NCBI GenBank assembly: GCA_934700385.1
Contig: CAKUXO010000005.1
Location: 1 to 64,000 of the forward strand
DNA: 64,000 nucleotides
Direction of reading: 5' to 3'
From: an uncultured Candidatus Melainabacteria bacterium
GTDB taxonomy: Bacteria; Cyanobacteriota; Vampirovibrionia; Gastranaerophilales; Gastranaerophilaceae
Of the stretch, positions 25,090 to 33,498 are shown piece by piece. Under the pieces are notes generated by a model. The model was not told the origin of the DNA, did no database searches, and saw only the letters and a program-made list of their open reading frames with translations. Numbering within the stretch: the first letter of the stretch is position 1; each line of letters starts with the position of its first letter. The translations under genes were made by a program, and so were the position numbers.

Positions 25090-25114
25090 AAGCCTCATTA
25101 ATTGAGGCTTTTTG
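25090..25114 (+). terminator. Terminator of the trp transcript
   Basis: AAGCCTCA-ttaat-TGAGGCTT hairpin followed by TTTGTTTT, about 30 bases before acpS. Confidence 0.8.
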
Positions 25115-25143
25115 TTTTATTATTTTAGTGTTATTATTTTTTT

Positions 25144-25497
25144 ATGTTATCAATTGGTGTAGATATTGAAGATATATCACGTTTTAAGGATAAAACCTTA
25201 GAAGAAAATAAAGCATTTTTAGATAAAATTTATACTAAAGATGAACTTAACTATTGCTTTAAATCTAAAAATTTTGCACAACACTTAGCTGCAAGATTTT
25301 GCGCAAAAGAAGCGGTTGTTAAGGCTATGTCTAATTTATACGATAAAACAATATCTTATAAAAAAATTGAAATAATAAAAAATCCAAACGGTTCTGTTTG
25401 TGTTTCAATAGATATCGAAGAATTGAAAAAATATAAAATCTTGCTTTCAATTTCTCATGAAAAAGAAAAGGCAATTGCTTTTGTAGTTGTTGTATAA
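25144..25497 (+). CDS. acpS: Holo-[acyl-carrier-protein] synthase
   Basis: A 117-residue phosphopantetheinyl transferase. SIGVDIEDISRF carries the Mg2+-binding aspartate, and FCAKEAVVKAM is the second signature with the metal-binding glutamate. It activates acyl carrier protein with 4'-phosphopantetheine. Length is normal for AcpS. It begins just after a terminator and is followed by a small gene 32 bases downstream. Confidence 0.93.
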   Translation: MLSIGVDIEDISRFKDKTLEENKAFLDKIYTKDELNYCFKSKNFAQHLAARFCAKEAVVKAMSNLYDKTISYKKIEIIKNPNGSVCVSIDIEELKKYKILLSISHEKEKAIAFVVVV

Positions 25498-25529
25498 TAA
25501 AAAGGTTATCATTTAATTTTGGAGGAACA

Positions 25530-25727
25530 ATGTATAACGTATTTGTAAAGAAAAAAGGTGCTTATAACCCAGATTTAATGGGTGAATTTGCTAATATCAA
25601 CGACGCTATTAAATTAGCTAACGATTTAAAAGCAAAAGATGAAACAATTTCTTACACAATTGAAGAAACATCAGGTCACTTTGATAGCTATGGAGAGCCT
25701 TTAACAACAATTGTTAAAAGAGGATAA
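25530..25727 (+). CDS. Small conserved protein, function unknown
   Basis: A 65-residue protein with a strong GGAGGA ribosome-binding site 6-7 bases before the ATG. It looks like an alpha/beta mini-domain (MYNVFVKKKGAYNPD, INDAIKLANDLKAKDETISY, TIVKRG). No family is recognised. Codon use is like that of highly expressed neighbours such as rpsA. Hairpins follow it. Confidence 0.6.
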   Translation: MYNVFVKKKGAYNPDLMGEFANINDAIKLANDLKAKDETISYTIEETSGHFDSYGEPLTTIVKRG

Positions 25728-25741
25728 TTTTAAATATCAAA

Positions 25742-25769
25742 AAGCGCACCTTAGAGGAAAAGTGCGCTT
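25742..25769 (+). terminator. Hairpin after the 65-residue gene
   Basis: AAGCGCAC / GTGCGCTT 8-bp stem with a 12-base loop. It has no clear T-run, so it is an mRNA 3'-end structure rather than a sure terminator. Confidence 0.5.
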
Positions 25770-25782
25770 AAAACTGGATTTG

Positions 25783-25826
25783 ACACAGTGGATTTCTTCA
25801 ATTATATAGTTCCACTGTGTTATTTT
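25783..25826. terminator. Terminator between convergent genes
   Basis: ACACAGTGGA / TCCACTGTGT, a perfect 10-bp stem with an 18-base loop followed by TATTTTTTA on the plus strand. The right arm reaches the stop codon of the convergent YitT gene. Confidence 0.7.
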
Positions 25827-26650
25827 TTATAACGTTTTCCATACACTTCATGGACATTTTCAATAGATAAAAAAGCATCTTTATCAATTGAAGTTATTAA
25901 TTCTTTAAGTTTATAAAGCTCAATTCTAGGAACAATACAATATACCATTGTTTTAGCGGTTTTAGAATATCCACCTTGAGCTTCAATGTATGTTACAGTT
26001 TTATCAAATTTTTCAATAATTCCTTGACCAATTTCAAAACCTTTATCTGAAATAATCCTAATTGATTTTTCTTCGCTTAAACCTTGAACAATCATATCAA
26101 TAGCTCTATAAGCAACAATATATGTCAAAGTTGAATACATCGCTTGCTCCCAGCCATATAAAAATCCTGCGGTTAAAAATACAAAAACATTAATAACCAT
26201 AATTATTTCGCCGACTGAAAAAGGATATTTTTTAGAAACTTTCATCGCTAAAATTTCTGTACCATCCATACAAGCACTATTTTTAAGGACAATACCAACC
26301 CCTACCCCTAAAATTCCGCCGCCAAACATAGCAGCTAAAAGTAAGTCATTAGTGATTATATGAAAATTACTTGAAATTAAATTAACAAAAAATGCCAAAA
26401 TTCCGACGCTATAAAGAGCAAGAAAAACAAATCTTTTTCCAAATTCATTTAAAGCCAAAAAGAAGAATGGAATGTTTAAAAAGACAAGAAATACACCAAG
26501 ATTGACCTTTGTGACATAACTTGCCATAATAGATACACCGACTATTCCGCCATCTATCATTTGATTAGGAATTAAAAAACATTCTAGGGCAAAAGCCGCT
26601 AGAAAAGCACCAATTGTGCAAAAAATTAAATTAATTAAAGTTTCTTTCAT
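25820..26650 (-). CDS. YitT family membrane protein
   Basis: A protein of 276 residues from the start used here. It has five to six hydrophobic helices (LINLIFCTIGAFLAAFALEC, VFLVFLNIPFFFLAL, LLAAMFGGGILGVGVGIVLK, IIMVINVFVFLTAGFLYGW) and a soluble DUF2179 domain at the C-terminus (GIIEKFDKTVTYIEAQGGYS, IPGE-free variant ending NVHEVYGKRYKK). The family is of unknown function, proposed to be transport-related. An upstream ATG at 26770 would add 40 non-conserved residues reading through the divergent gene, so the ATG at 26650 before KETLINL is chosen. Confidence 0.85.
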   Translation of the reverse strand: MKETLINLIFCTIGAFLAAFALECFLIPNQMIDGGIVGVSIMASYVTKVNLGVFLVFLNIPFFFLALNEFGKRFVFLALYSVGILAFFVNLISSNFHIITNDLLLAAMFGGGILGVGVGIVLKNSACMDGTEILAMKVSKKYPFSVGEIIMVINVFVFLTAGFLYGWEQAMYSTLTYIVAYRAIDMIVQGLSEEKSIRIISDKGFEIGQGIIEKFDKTVTYIEAQGGYSKTAKTMVYCIVPRIELYKLKELITSIDKDAFLSIENVHEVYGKRYKK

Positions 26651-26672
26651 TGTTTTATGATAATATATTTTT

Positions 26673-27458
26673 ATGAAAAAGTATATATTTTTTTTAGTAA
26701 CAATTTTTCTATTTTGTTTTCTGGTTTCGGGTTGTAATAAAAACACCGCCCCACAAGACGATTTAAGCATAATTAAAGAAAGAGGATATTTAATTGTCGG
26801 AGTAAAAAACGATTCTCCGCCTTTTGGTTACTATAAAAATAAAAAATTAGTCGGGATTGATATTAAACTTGCTAAAGAAATTGCAAACTCAATTTTTAAA
26901 AATTCAAGCCCTGATAACATTAAATATGTAATTGTGAACCCTCAAAATCGCATTTTAAAATTAAATTCTAAAGAAGTTGATATTTTAGTTGCAACAATGA
27001 GTGTAAATGAAAAAAGAAAACTTGTTTTAGACTTTTCACTCCCTTATTTTGTGGCTAATCAAAAACTACTTGTAAGACAAGGTTCTAAAATCACTAATCT
27101 TCAATATTTCAACTCCAATGGCAAAATCGCCATTATTCTAGGCGCAACCGGAGATAAAATTCTTCATTTAATTGCACCTAATGCAAGAATTGTTGGGGCT
27201 AAAACATATCCTGAAGCATATAAACTTCTTCAAACAAGGGCAGTGGACGCCGTTTTTGGGGATGATTGCATTTTAGAAGGGATAAATAGTTCTAAAAAAT
27301 TTAAACTGATAAACAGAGCCTATTCTAATGAATATTACGCAGTTGCCTTAAGAAAATCTGAAAATTCTAAAGAATTAATGGAAGTTGTCAATTCAACAAT
27401 CACTATGTTGTCTGATGAGAAAAAATTAACTTTTGTTAAGCGCAGAATGAAAAAATAA
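26673..27458 (+). CDS. Amino-acid-type ABC transporter substrate-binding lipoprotein
   Basis: A 261-residue extracytoplasmic solute-binding protein (SBP_bac_3 fold). It has a lipoprotein signal: MKKYIFFLVTIFLFCFL followed by the lipobox VSGC. The mature part starts with IIKERGYLIVGVKNDSPPFG and VGIDIKLAKEIA, typical of polar amino-acid binders, followed by DILVATMSVNEKRKLVLDFS. Permease and ATPase genes are absent nearby, so it works with components elsewhere or as a sensor. The divergent YitT gene starts only 22 bases away, and a TATGATAAT -10-like stretch lies almost at the start codon, hinting at a very short or leaderless mRNA. Confidence 0.87.
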   Translation: MKKYIFFLVTIFLFCFLVSGCNKNTAPQDDLSIIKERGYLIVGVKNDSPPFGYYKNKKLVGIDIKLAKEIANSIFKNSSPDNIKYVIVNPQNRILKLNSKEVDILVATMSVNEKRKLVLDFSLPYFVANQKLLVRQGSKITNLQYFNSNGKIAIILGATGDKILHLIAPNARIVGAKTYPEAYKLLQTRAVDAVFGDDCILEGINSSKKFKLINRAYSNEYYAVALRKSENSKELMEVVNSTITMLSDEKKLTFVKRRMKK

Positions 27459-27513
27459 CTATTATTGTAGTTTTTTGGCTATAATTTAAACAGCTAATAT
27501 TTTGGTAAATTAG

Positions 27514-29595
27514 ATGGATAGAAAAAATAAAAAACTATATTTTTGGTATGCGCTTTTTTGGATTTTTGTTTTTGTAGCGCTTTATTTGGGCTATGGTGTT
27601 TATTTTATAGACATAACTTCAACAAAATCAAAATGGCTTGGGCTTTTTGCTTCAGCGGTTTCAATTTTACTTTTTGCAAGTAAGGTTTTAGAAGTTTCAT
27701 ATTCAAAAGACAGAAATGAAATTATTGCAAAATATGAAAAAATGTTTTTAAAGGGCGGTTTTTCATTCATTAAAAATCAATCTAAAATTTTAATTCCATT
27801 TTATTTATTAATTTGTTGTTTTCTTTTTAAAATAGTTCAATTGCCTTTTATTATCTGTAGCTTAGTTGCACTTATTTTAGGCTATTTTTTAATTATTTCA
27901 ATCGTTTTTTTATTATCTAAAATCTATTCAAAAAATTTAAGCAAAAATCAAGAATACATTAAAAATTCAAGAAAAATCTCTTTTATGCTTTCAAAAGGAA
28001 TTGCCTTTTTAACAATTGGTCTTTGCTTTGGAACAATTGTTGTTTTATATCATATTTTTAAAGATTACGAGGCTTTATATGGCTATTTACTTGGTTTCAG
28101 CTTAATTAGCGCATTTTTCACCTTGAATTATTCTTTTATAAAAACATCTTTAAAAAATACAAACGTTGCTTTTTCAAAGACATTTGATGTTATTACTTTT
28201 GAAGATAAAAGAAATCCGATTGTTTTTTCTAATCAGATTATTAAAAATTTCTTTGAACCTGTTATTTTTTCATTGTGGTTTTTTGAAATTTTTAGCATAA
28301 TTTTAATTTGCTCAATAAGCCTTGGGGCTTTAACTTTAAATTTAATGGGCGCATTTTTGCCGATTATCTTATATTCTAATATGGTTTTTGTTTCAATCTT
28401 TTTAAGTTTGTTACCTAAAAAAGTTAAAGATTTAAAAAATCCATCTAAAAGGCTTTATTTTCTTAGCCTTTTAGCAACAGGATTATTAATTTTAGCAAGC
28501 TATGTTGTTGTTAGAATTTGGTTTTTAGATTCAATTGAAGTTTGCTATCCTGTTATAATTGGCTTAATTTGCGGATTTTTAGGATTATTTATTAATTCAA
28601 ATTTAACCTCACGCAAAGCAAAATCTTCTAAAGTAATTATTAATTCTCTTAACATTAATAACTTAAATTTCATTTTACAAGGAATTAAAGAAAGTTTTAA
28701 ATCTGTTTTAGCGCCAGTTTTAAATATTGCGCTTGGTTTAACTTTTTCTTTTGTTTTAATAGATGGAATAGAAGCGCCTATGCTTGGTGTTTGGGGAATG
28801 TTATTATTTGGAATAGGTTTTAGCTCTTTATTTTTAATTTTTATGCCATTAAACATTTATTCAATTTTAAATAAAAATATTTCAAATTTAATTAGAGCTA
28901 ATCAAGATGAAAAACCTTTAATTTTAAAAGAAAAAATTTCATCTCTCCTTTTAAAAGGACAAACTTACGTTGTTTCAAGTGTTATTGTTGCAATAATTAC
29001 GATTATGATAGCATATTGTAATGTAATTGAGCTTGAAGAAGTAGATTTATTAAATCCTTATGTAATGACTTCGATTTTAATTGGGGTGGCTTTTCCATTT
29101 TTATTTTTAGGTTATTGTTGTGGGATTGTTTCAAAATTAACTTCAAATTTTCTTTTTGAAATTAAAAAACAGTTTGAATTTAATCCAAAAATTTTATCAA
29201 ATGAAATTAAACCAAACTATATTTTAAGTTTAAAATTATGCACTAAAAAATCTTCTAGTTATATTTTGAAAATAATTATTCCGATTATTTGTGTTTTATT
29301 TTTAATTGTGTTTTGCTTTAAAACAGAGGCTCTAGCAGGCTTTGTTATGGGTAATTTATTAAGTTCTATTGGGCTTATGTTTATTATTTCAAACATCTAT
29401 TCAATTTTTGAAGGGGCAAAAAATCGTCTTAAACATTTTAATTTAGATTTAGATGATTTTAAAATTGAAAGTTGCGAAAATATTTTATCTTTATTAAAAA
29501 ATTTAATTATACCGACAATTAGCGTTTTAATTAAACTTTTTGCGGTTATGGCTTTAAGTTTAATTCCTCTTTTTAGAATTTTTACTATGATTTAA
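27514..29595 (+). CDS. Membrane-pyrophosphatase-fold protein lacking the catalytic aspartates
   Basis: A 693-residue polytopic membrane protein of the same length as H+-translocating pyrophosphatases (HppA), with many hydrophobic helices. Collinear matches to HppA: FLKGGFSFIKNQSK near 79 (family EGAMAYLKRQYK), AFSKTFDVITFEDKRNP at 219-235 (family FTKAADVGA...DDPRNP), FLFEIKKQFEFNPKI at 546-560 (family MVEEVRRQFREIPGI), IKPNYILSLKLCTKKS at 565-580 (family PDYARCVDISTKAA), EALAGFVMGNLLSSIGL at 605-621, GAKNRL and SVLIKLFAVMALSLIPLF at the end. The pyrophosphate/Mg sites are gone: the DNVGDNVGD stretch is SNQIIKNFF, and DAYGPVADNAGG is PLNIYSILNKNI. The intact frame implies a retained, non-hydrolytic role. 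Confidence 0.75.
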   Translation: MDRKNKKLYFWYALFWIFVFVALYLGYGVYFIDITSTKSKWLGLFASAVSILLFASKVLEVSYSKDRNEIIAKYEKMFLKGGFSFIKNQSKILIPFYLLICCFLFKIVQLPFIICSLVALILGYFLIISIVFLLSKIYSKNLSKNQEYIKNSRKISFMLSKGIAFLTIGLCFGTIVVLYHIFKDYEALYGYLLGFSLISAFFTLNYSFIKTSLKNTNVAFSKTFDVITFEDKRNPIVFSNQIIKNFFEPVIFSLWFFEIFSIILICSISLGALTLNLMGAFLPIILYSNMVFVSIFLSLLPKKVKDLKNPSKRLYFLSLLATGLLILASYVVVRIWFLDSIEVCYPVIIGLICGFLGLFINSNLTSRKAKSSKVIINSLNINNLNFILQGIKESFKSVLAPVLNIALGLTFSFVLIDGIEAPMLGVWGMLLFGIGFSSLFLIFMPLNIYSILNKNISNLIRANQDEKPLILKEKISSLLLKGQTYVVSSVIVAIITIMIAYCNVIELEEVDLLNPYVMTSILIGVAFPFLFLGYCCGIVSKLTSNFLFEIKKQFEFNPKILSNEIKPNYILSLKLCTKKSSSYILKIIIPIICVLFLIVFCFKTEALAGFVMGNLLSSIGLMFIISNIYSIFEGAKNRLKHFNLDLDDFKIESCENILSLLKNLIIPTISVLIKLFAVMALSLIPLFRIFTMI

Positions 29596-29606
29596 AAGGT
29601 TTTTAA

Positions 29607-30026
29607 GTGGCAGTTATTATTGAAAAATTTAATATTACAACAGAGGGCTTTTCAAATACAATCGATGTAACAGATAAAGTTATTTCTATTGTTAAAGAAA
29701 AAAATCTTGAAAATGCTTTTGTTGAAGTCATTTCGCCTTATGAAACAATGAGCGTTATTTTAGCTAATTCAGATAGAAATTTTGTTTCTGATTTAATTAA
29801 TTTTTTAGATAATCTTTTTCCAATTAACAGAAACTATAGCTATGACAGTGTTTCAAAAGAAGCAAACGCAGCCGCCATTTTAAAAGCAAACTATTTAAAA
29901 AGCAGTGCTTCAATTAGTTTTTTAAGGGGTAATCCTATTTTATTAAACAATCAAAGGATTTTAGCCATTGATTTTGATTTTAAAATGGGTAATCAAAAAG
30001 AAATTTTAGTTAATATAATATATTAA
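29607..30026 (+). CDS. YjbQ/UPF0047-fold protein lacking conserved histidines
   Basis: A 139-residue protein with the YjbQ layout (family linked to a secondary thiamine-phosphate synthase activity): VISPYETMSVILANSD where the family has VPHTTAxxxxNE, then DLINFLDNLFP, EANAAAILKANYLKSS where the family has NADAHLKA, and GNPILLNNQRILAIDFDF for GxLxLGxWQxIxxxExD. The conserved His residues and the WQ tryptophan are replaced, so enzyme activity is unlikely. It starts at GTG with AAAAGG upstream, 11 bases after the pyrophosphatase-fold gene, in the same operon. An intact frame suggests a structural or regulatory use. Confidence 0.65.
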   Translation: MAVIIEKFNITTEGFSNTIDVTDKVISIVKEKNLENAFVEVISPYETMSVILANSDRNFVSDLINFLDNLFPINRNYSYDSVSKEANAAAILKANYLKSSASISFLRGNPILLNNQRILAIDFDFKMGNQKEILVNIIY

Positions 30027-30043
30027 ATTTTGCAGGATAAATT

Positions 30044-31666
30044 ATGACAAAAAAGATAAAAGAACAAATTAAATTTTATACTGATTTATTAAAAAATGGG
30101 GAATTTCTTCTTTTAAAATCTAAAGATTCATATTTTAAAACACATTATTCATCTTCTCCACTTGCCCTTTTAACAGGCTTTTTAGGGACTGCAGGAGAAG
30201 CTATTATAGATAAAACAGGTAAAATCACCCTTTTTGTTGATACAAGATATCATATTTTAGCCCAAAAACAAATTTATCCTGAAATTGAGCTTTATAAAAT
30301 GGATTTAGGGGAAAGTTTTTTTGAAGCATTTGAAAAAAGGTTTCAAAAAGGCAAAGTGCTTTATGTTTCAAATGATATTTATCTAAATGAATATTTAAAG
30401 TTAGACAAGATTTTTGATTTAAGAACGTATCAATTACCTGATAATTTCTTAAAAAATAAAGATTTAGATGAAAAGGCAACAATTTTTCAAATTGACGAAA
30501 AAATTGATAAACAGAGTTTTGATTTTAAAATTGAAAAATTTAAAAAATTAAATCCAAACATTGAAAAAACAGTTGTTTTTAACTTAGATGAAATTTCATA
30601 TTTAACTAATTTAAGATGTTTTCAAGCTAAAAACAGCTCTAATTTTCAATCTATTTTATATTTAGATTTAAAAAATTCAATTTATGTTTTATTTTGCGAT
30701 TTAATTTCTGAAAAAAATCTTAAAAATGAGTCTTTTAAGGTTGATAGATTAGATAATTTTATTAATTTTATTTCTTCAAAAGAGGGTGAAATTTTTCTTA
30801 ATGTAGAAGATATTAACTTAAAAAACTTTTTAGCAATTAAAAAACCAAAAGAATTAAAGAAAAATTCCCTTGCCCTTTTAGCTTCAATTAAACCAAAAAG
30901 CGTTATTGAACACTTAAAAGATTGTTTTTATAAAACAGATTGTTCTATTTTAGGTTTTAAAAATAAATTAAAAGTCGGCTTATCTGAATTTGAACTTGCT
31001 GAAATTTTTGAAAATGAAATGCGCTTAAATGGTGCATTGGATTTATCTTTTAAAACAATTTTAGCGCTTGATGAAAACTCTGCTTCAATTCATTATTCAA
31101 GTTATGATAAAAATAAAATTTTAAAAAACGAAAGCCTGATTTTGCTTGATTGTGGCGGATATTATGAGGGCGGTTTTGCAACAGATATAACAAGAGTTTT
31201 TTATTTTGGACAAAACCCAAAACCAATTTATAAAAAAATATATACAAACGTTTTAAAAGCATTTTTGGCTTGTTATTTTTCTAATGAAACAAACGCAAAA
31301 GAGCTTGATTTAATGGCAAGAAAAATTTTAAAACCTTTTGAAAAAGAAGGATTTTATTTTAACCATGGGCTTGGGCATGGAATAGGTACATCTGTTCATC
31401 AAAACCCGCCTTTGTTATCTTTTTTATCCAAAGATATAATTCAGCCTTATCAAACCCATTCAATTGAACCGGGGCTTTATGGCAAAAGCAAAGATGGAGA
31501 AGAATTTGGAATAAGAATTGAAAATTGTGTTTATAGTGACTTAAATTATGATAAAATATCTTTATCAAAATTTCCATTTGAGGAAAAATTAATTGACTAT
31601 AGCATTTTAAATATTAATGAAGCTCAAGCTGTTAAAAAATGGCAAAAAGATTTTGAAATGCTTTAA
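30044..31666 (+). CDS. M24 family aminopeptidase (Xaa-Pro type)
   Basis: A 540-residue metallopeptidase. The first about 280 residues are two creatinase-N-like domains (KITLFVDTRYHILAQK), and the C-terminal pita-bread domain has all five metal ligands: LLDCGG, TDITRVF, GLGHGIGTSVHQNPP, SIEPGLYG and GIRIEN. It should remove N-terminal residues preceding proline. It lies 17 bases downstream of the YjbQ-fold gene and 15 upstream of the SpoU methyltransferase gene, apparently one operon. It is close to the longer cyanobacterial/Gram-negative aminopeptidase P types. Confidence 0.88.
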   Translation: MTKKIKEQIKFYTDLLKNGEFLLLKSKDSYFKTHYSSSPLALLTGFLGTAGEAIIDKTGKITLFVDTRYHILAQKQIYPEIELYKMDLGESFFEAFEKRFQKGKVLYVSNDIYLNEYLKLDKIFDLRTYQLPDNFLKNKDLDEKATIFQIDEKIDKQSFDFKIEKFKKLNPNIEKTVVFNLDEISYLTNLRCFQAKNSSNFQSILYLDLKNSIYVLFCDLISEKNLKNESFKVDRLDNFINFISSKEGEIFLNVEDINLKNFLAIKKPKELKKNSLALLASIKPKSVIEHLKDCFYKTDCSILGFKNKLKVGLSEFELAEIFENEMRLNGALDLSFKTILALDENSASIHYSSYDKNKILKNESLILLDCGGYYEGGFATDITRVFYFGQNPKPIYKKIYTNVLKAFLACYFSNETNAKELDLMARKILKPFEKEGFYFNHGLGHGIGTSVHQNPPLLSFLSKDIIQPYQTHSIEPGLYGKSKDGEEFGIRIENCVYSDLNYDKISLSKFPFEEKLIDYSILNINEAQAVKKWQKDFEML

Positions 31667-31681
31667 AATTAAAGGAATTTT

Positions 31682-32452
31682 ATGAACACAATTGAATTAA
31701 CAAGCCTGCAAAATGATTTAGTTAAGTTTGCAATAAAACTTCAAACTCCGAAACAAAGAAAACTTGAAAAACTTATCTTTTTTGATGGCTTTAAGACTAT
31801 GGAAGGTTTTATTCAAGATAAAATTTCTTTTGAATATGTTTTTCTTAAAAAAGACAACCCTTTAGTTGAAAAATTTAATGAAAAAAACACAAAAAATCTT
31901 GTTTTTGTTACAGATGATATTTTAAAAAAAATTTCAACGACAAAAAGCCCCTCATTGGTTGCAGGAATAATAAAAGAGCCTGAAATTAATCAGGAAAATT
32001 TTTTAAAATTAAATAAAATTGTTCTTTTAGAGGGAATTAAAGATGCAGGAAATTTAGGGACGATTATTCGCTCTGCTGCTGCTTTTGGGATGGATGGCAT
32101 AATTCTTTTAGGAGATTGCGTTGATTTATATAACACAAAAACAATCCGCTCTAGTGCGCAAAATATCTTTAAATTACCGATTTTAAGAACAAAAGATTTT
32201 GATTTTATAAAAAAACTTAAAAAAACTCATCCTCTTATTTCAACAGTTGTTAATTCTAATCAAAATTTTTATGATTATAATTTTAATGAAAAATTTATTT
32301 TAGCCTTTGGTGAAGAAGCATGCGGTATGAGCGAAAAATTAATTAATTTAAGCGATGAACTTTTAACTTTTAGGATGAAAAACAAGGTAGAATCAATAAA
32401 CTTAGCTATTTGCGCATCTGTATCTTTTGCTTTAATTGATTCAAAAAAATAA
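31682..32452 (+). CDS. SpoU/TrmH-family RNA methyltransferase
   Basis: A 256-residue RNA 2'-O-methyltransferase. The N-terminal part (LEKLIFFDGFKTMEGFI) is an L30e-like substrate-binding domain. The knot domain has LLEGIKDAGNLGTIIRSAAA, TKTIRSSAQNIFKLPI and VESINLAICASVSFAL, the three SpoU motifs. It probably modifies 23S rRNA or a tRNA; the exact target cannot be read. It ends the operon starting around 27.5 kb. Confidence 0.9.
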   Translation: MNTIELTSLQNDLVKFAIKLQTPKQRKLEKLIFFDGFKTMEGFIQDKISFEYVFLKKDNPLVEKFNEKNTKNLVFVTDDILKKISTTKSPSLVAGIIKEPEINQENFLKLNKIVLLEGIKDAGNLGTIIRSAAAFGMDGIILLGDCVDLYNTKTIRSSAQNIFKLPILRTKDFDFIKKLKKTHPLISTVVNSNQNFYDYNFNEKFILAFGEEACGMSEKLINLSDELLTFRMKNKVESINLAICASVSFALIDSKK

Positions 32453-32540
32453 AAATAACCAAATATCTAAACCTATTTATTTATTGCCATGACTTTTAAA
32501 ATATGATATTATATTTTTACAGAAAAATTCAGAGGTATAA

Positions 32541-32738
32541 ATGCGTATCCAACCCGCAATGCAGCGTTTTAACAGTTCAATAAAGAAAACGAATAAAATA
32601 AAACAAAATAATCGTAAAATGAATGAAAACACTCGCTTTGAAAACAGATACACCGGTGTGGCAAGTCGAGATTTAGCATACGCAAGTATGCACGACAGTG
32701 CTATAGCTAAAGATTTAAAATTAATGGGTTTAATTTAG
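32541..32738 (+). CDS. Small basic protein, function unknown
   Basis: A 65-residue basic protein rich in Asn, Lys and Arg (MRIQPAMQRFNSSIKKTN, NRYTGVASRDLAYAS). An AGAGG ribosome-binding site precedes the ATG. It lies 15 bases before the pilin-like gene on the same strand. No family is recognised; the Asn/Lys-rich N-terminus resembles that of other lineage-type proteins in this window. Confidence 0.5.
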   Translation: MRIQPAMQRFNSSIKKTNKIKQNNRKMNENTRFENRYTGVASRDLAYASMHDSAIAKDLKLMGLI

Positions 32739-32753
32739 CCCGAGGATTTAATA

Positions 32754-33479
32754 ATGAAAAAAGCTTTTACCCTTGCCGAAATTATGATTGTTCTTACAGT
32801 TATTGGTATTTTGACGGCAATTTTATTACCCGTTGCTTTCCATTCAACCCCTGATGAAGCGGCTATGAAATTTAAAAAAGCCAACGCTAATTTAGGAACT
32901 TTAGTTAGAGAAATGGTTAGCTCAGAAAAATATTACAAAGAAGGCGATTTTGGTAAAACCGCAAGTGGCAGCGATGTTGCTGATGTTGATTATTTTTGCA
33001 GAGTTTTTGCTGATTTAATCTCTACAAAAGAAGTAAATTGCTTTAAAGGTAAAGCTGCCTCTACTCCAGCATATTTTGAAAGAGTAACCGTTTCAGGTTC
33101 AGGCTCAACTGCCACAGAAACAGCTAACGACTTAGCAGGATTAGATACAGCTTGTGAAACCGTACCAACTCAAGATAGTAAACCAGCTGGCGTTACAACG
33201 GTTGATGGCGTATTTTGGTATGAAGCATCCCCAGGGACAATGTTTTCAGCTAAAGTTACAGAAAGTAGCGAAGAAAAAAGAGTATTTTCAGATCCATCAG
33301 GTGCTGCTAATTTTGCAGACGCAAAAGGATTTGATAACAGATATAAAGTATTTTGTATAGATGTTGATGGTAATGGTTCTGAAGCACCTTTTGGTTATGG
33401 TATTCGTGCCGACGGTAAAATTTTAGCAGGCGCAAGAGCGCTTGAATGGATTAACAAATCTATACAAACGGAAGGGTAA
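32754..33479 (+). CDS. Type IV pilin-like protein
   Basis: A 241-residue prepilin-like protein. The N-terminus MKKAFTLAEIMIVLTVIGIL has a short basic leader, the +5 glutamate (FTLAE) and the hydrophobic assembly helix of type IV pilins/pseudopilins. Cleavage is expected before F5; the residue before it is Ala rather than Gly. The rest is a periplasmic globular domain with Ser/Thr/Gly-rich loops and four cysteines (YFCRVF, VNCFKG, DTACET, VFCIDV) that may pair. Assembly genes are not in the window. It slightly overlaps the open frame of the next gene, but not its real start. Confidence 0.8.
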   Translation: MKKAFTLAEIMIVLTVIGILTAILLPVAFHSTPDEAAMKFKKANANLGTLVREMVSSEKYYKEGDFGKTASGSDVADVDYFCRVFADLISTKEVNCFKGKAASTPAYFERVTVSGSGSTATETANDLAGLDTACETVPTQDSKPAGVTTVDGVFWYEASPGTMFSAKVTESSEEKRVFSDPSGAANFADAKGFDNRYKVFCIDVDGNGSEAPFGYGIRADGKILAGARALEWINKSIQTEG

Positions 33480-33498
33480 ATTAAAAGGAATTAAATTG

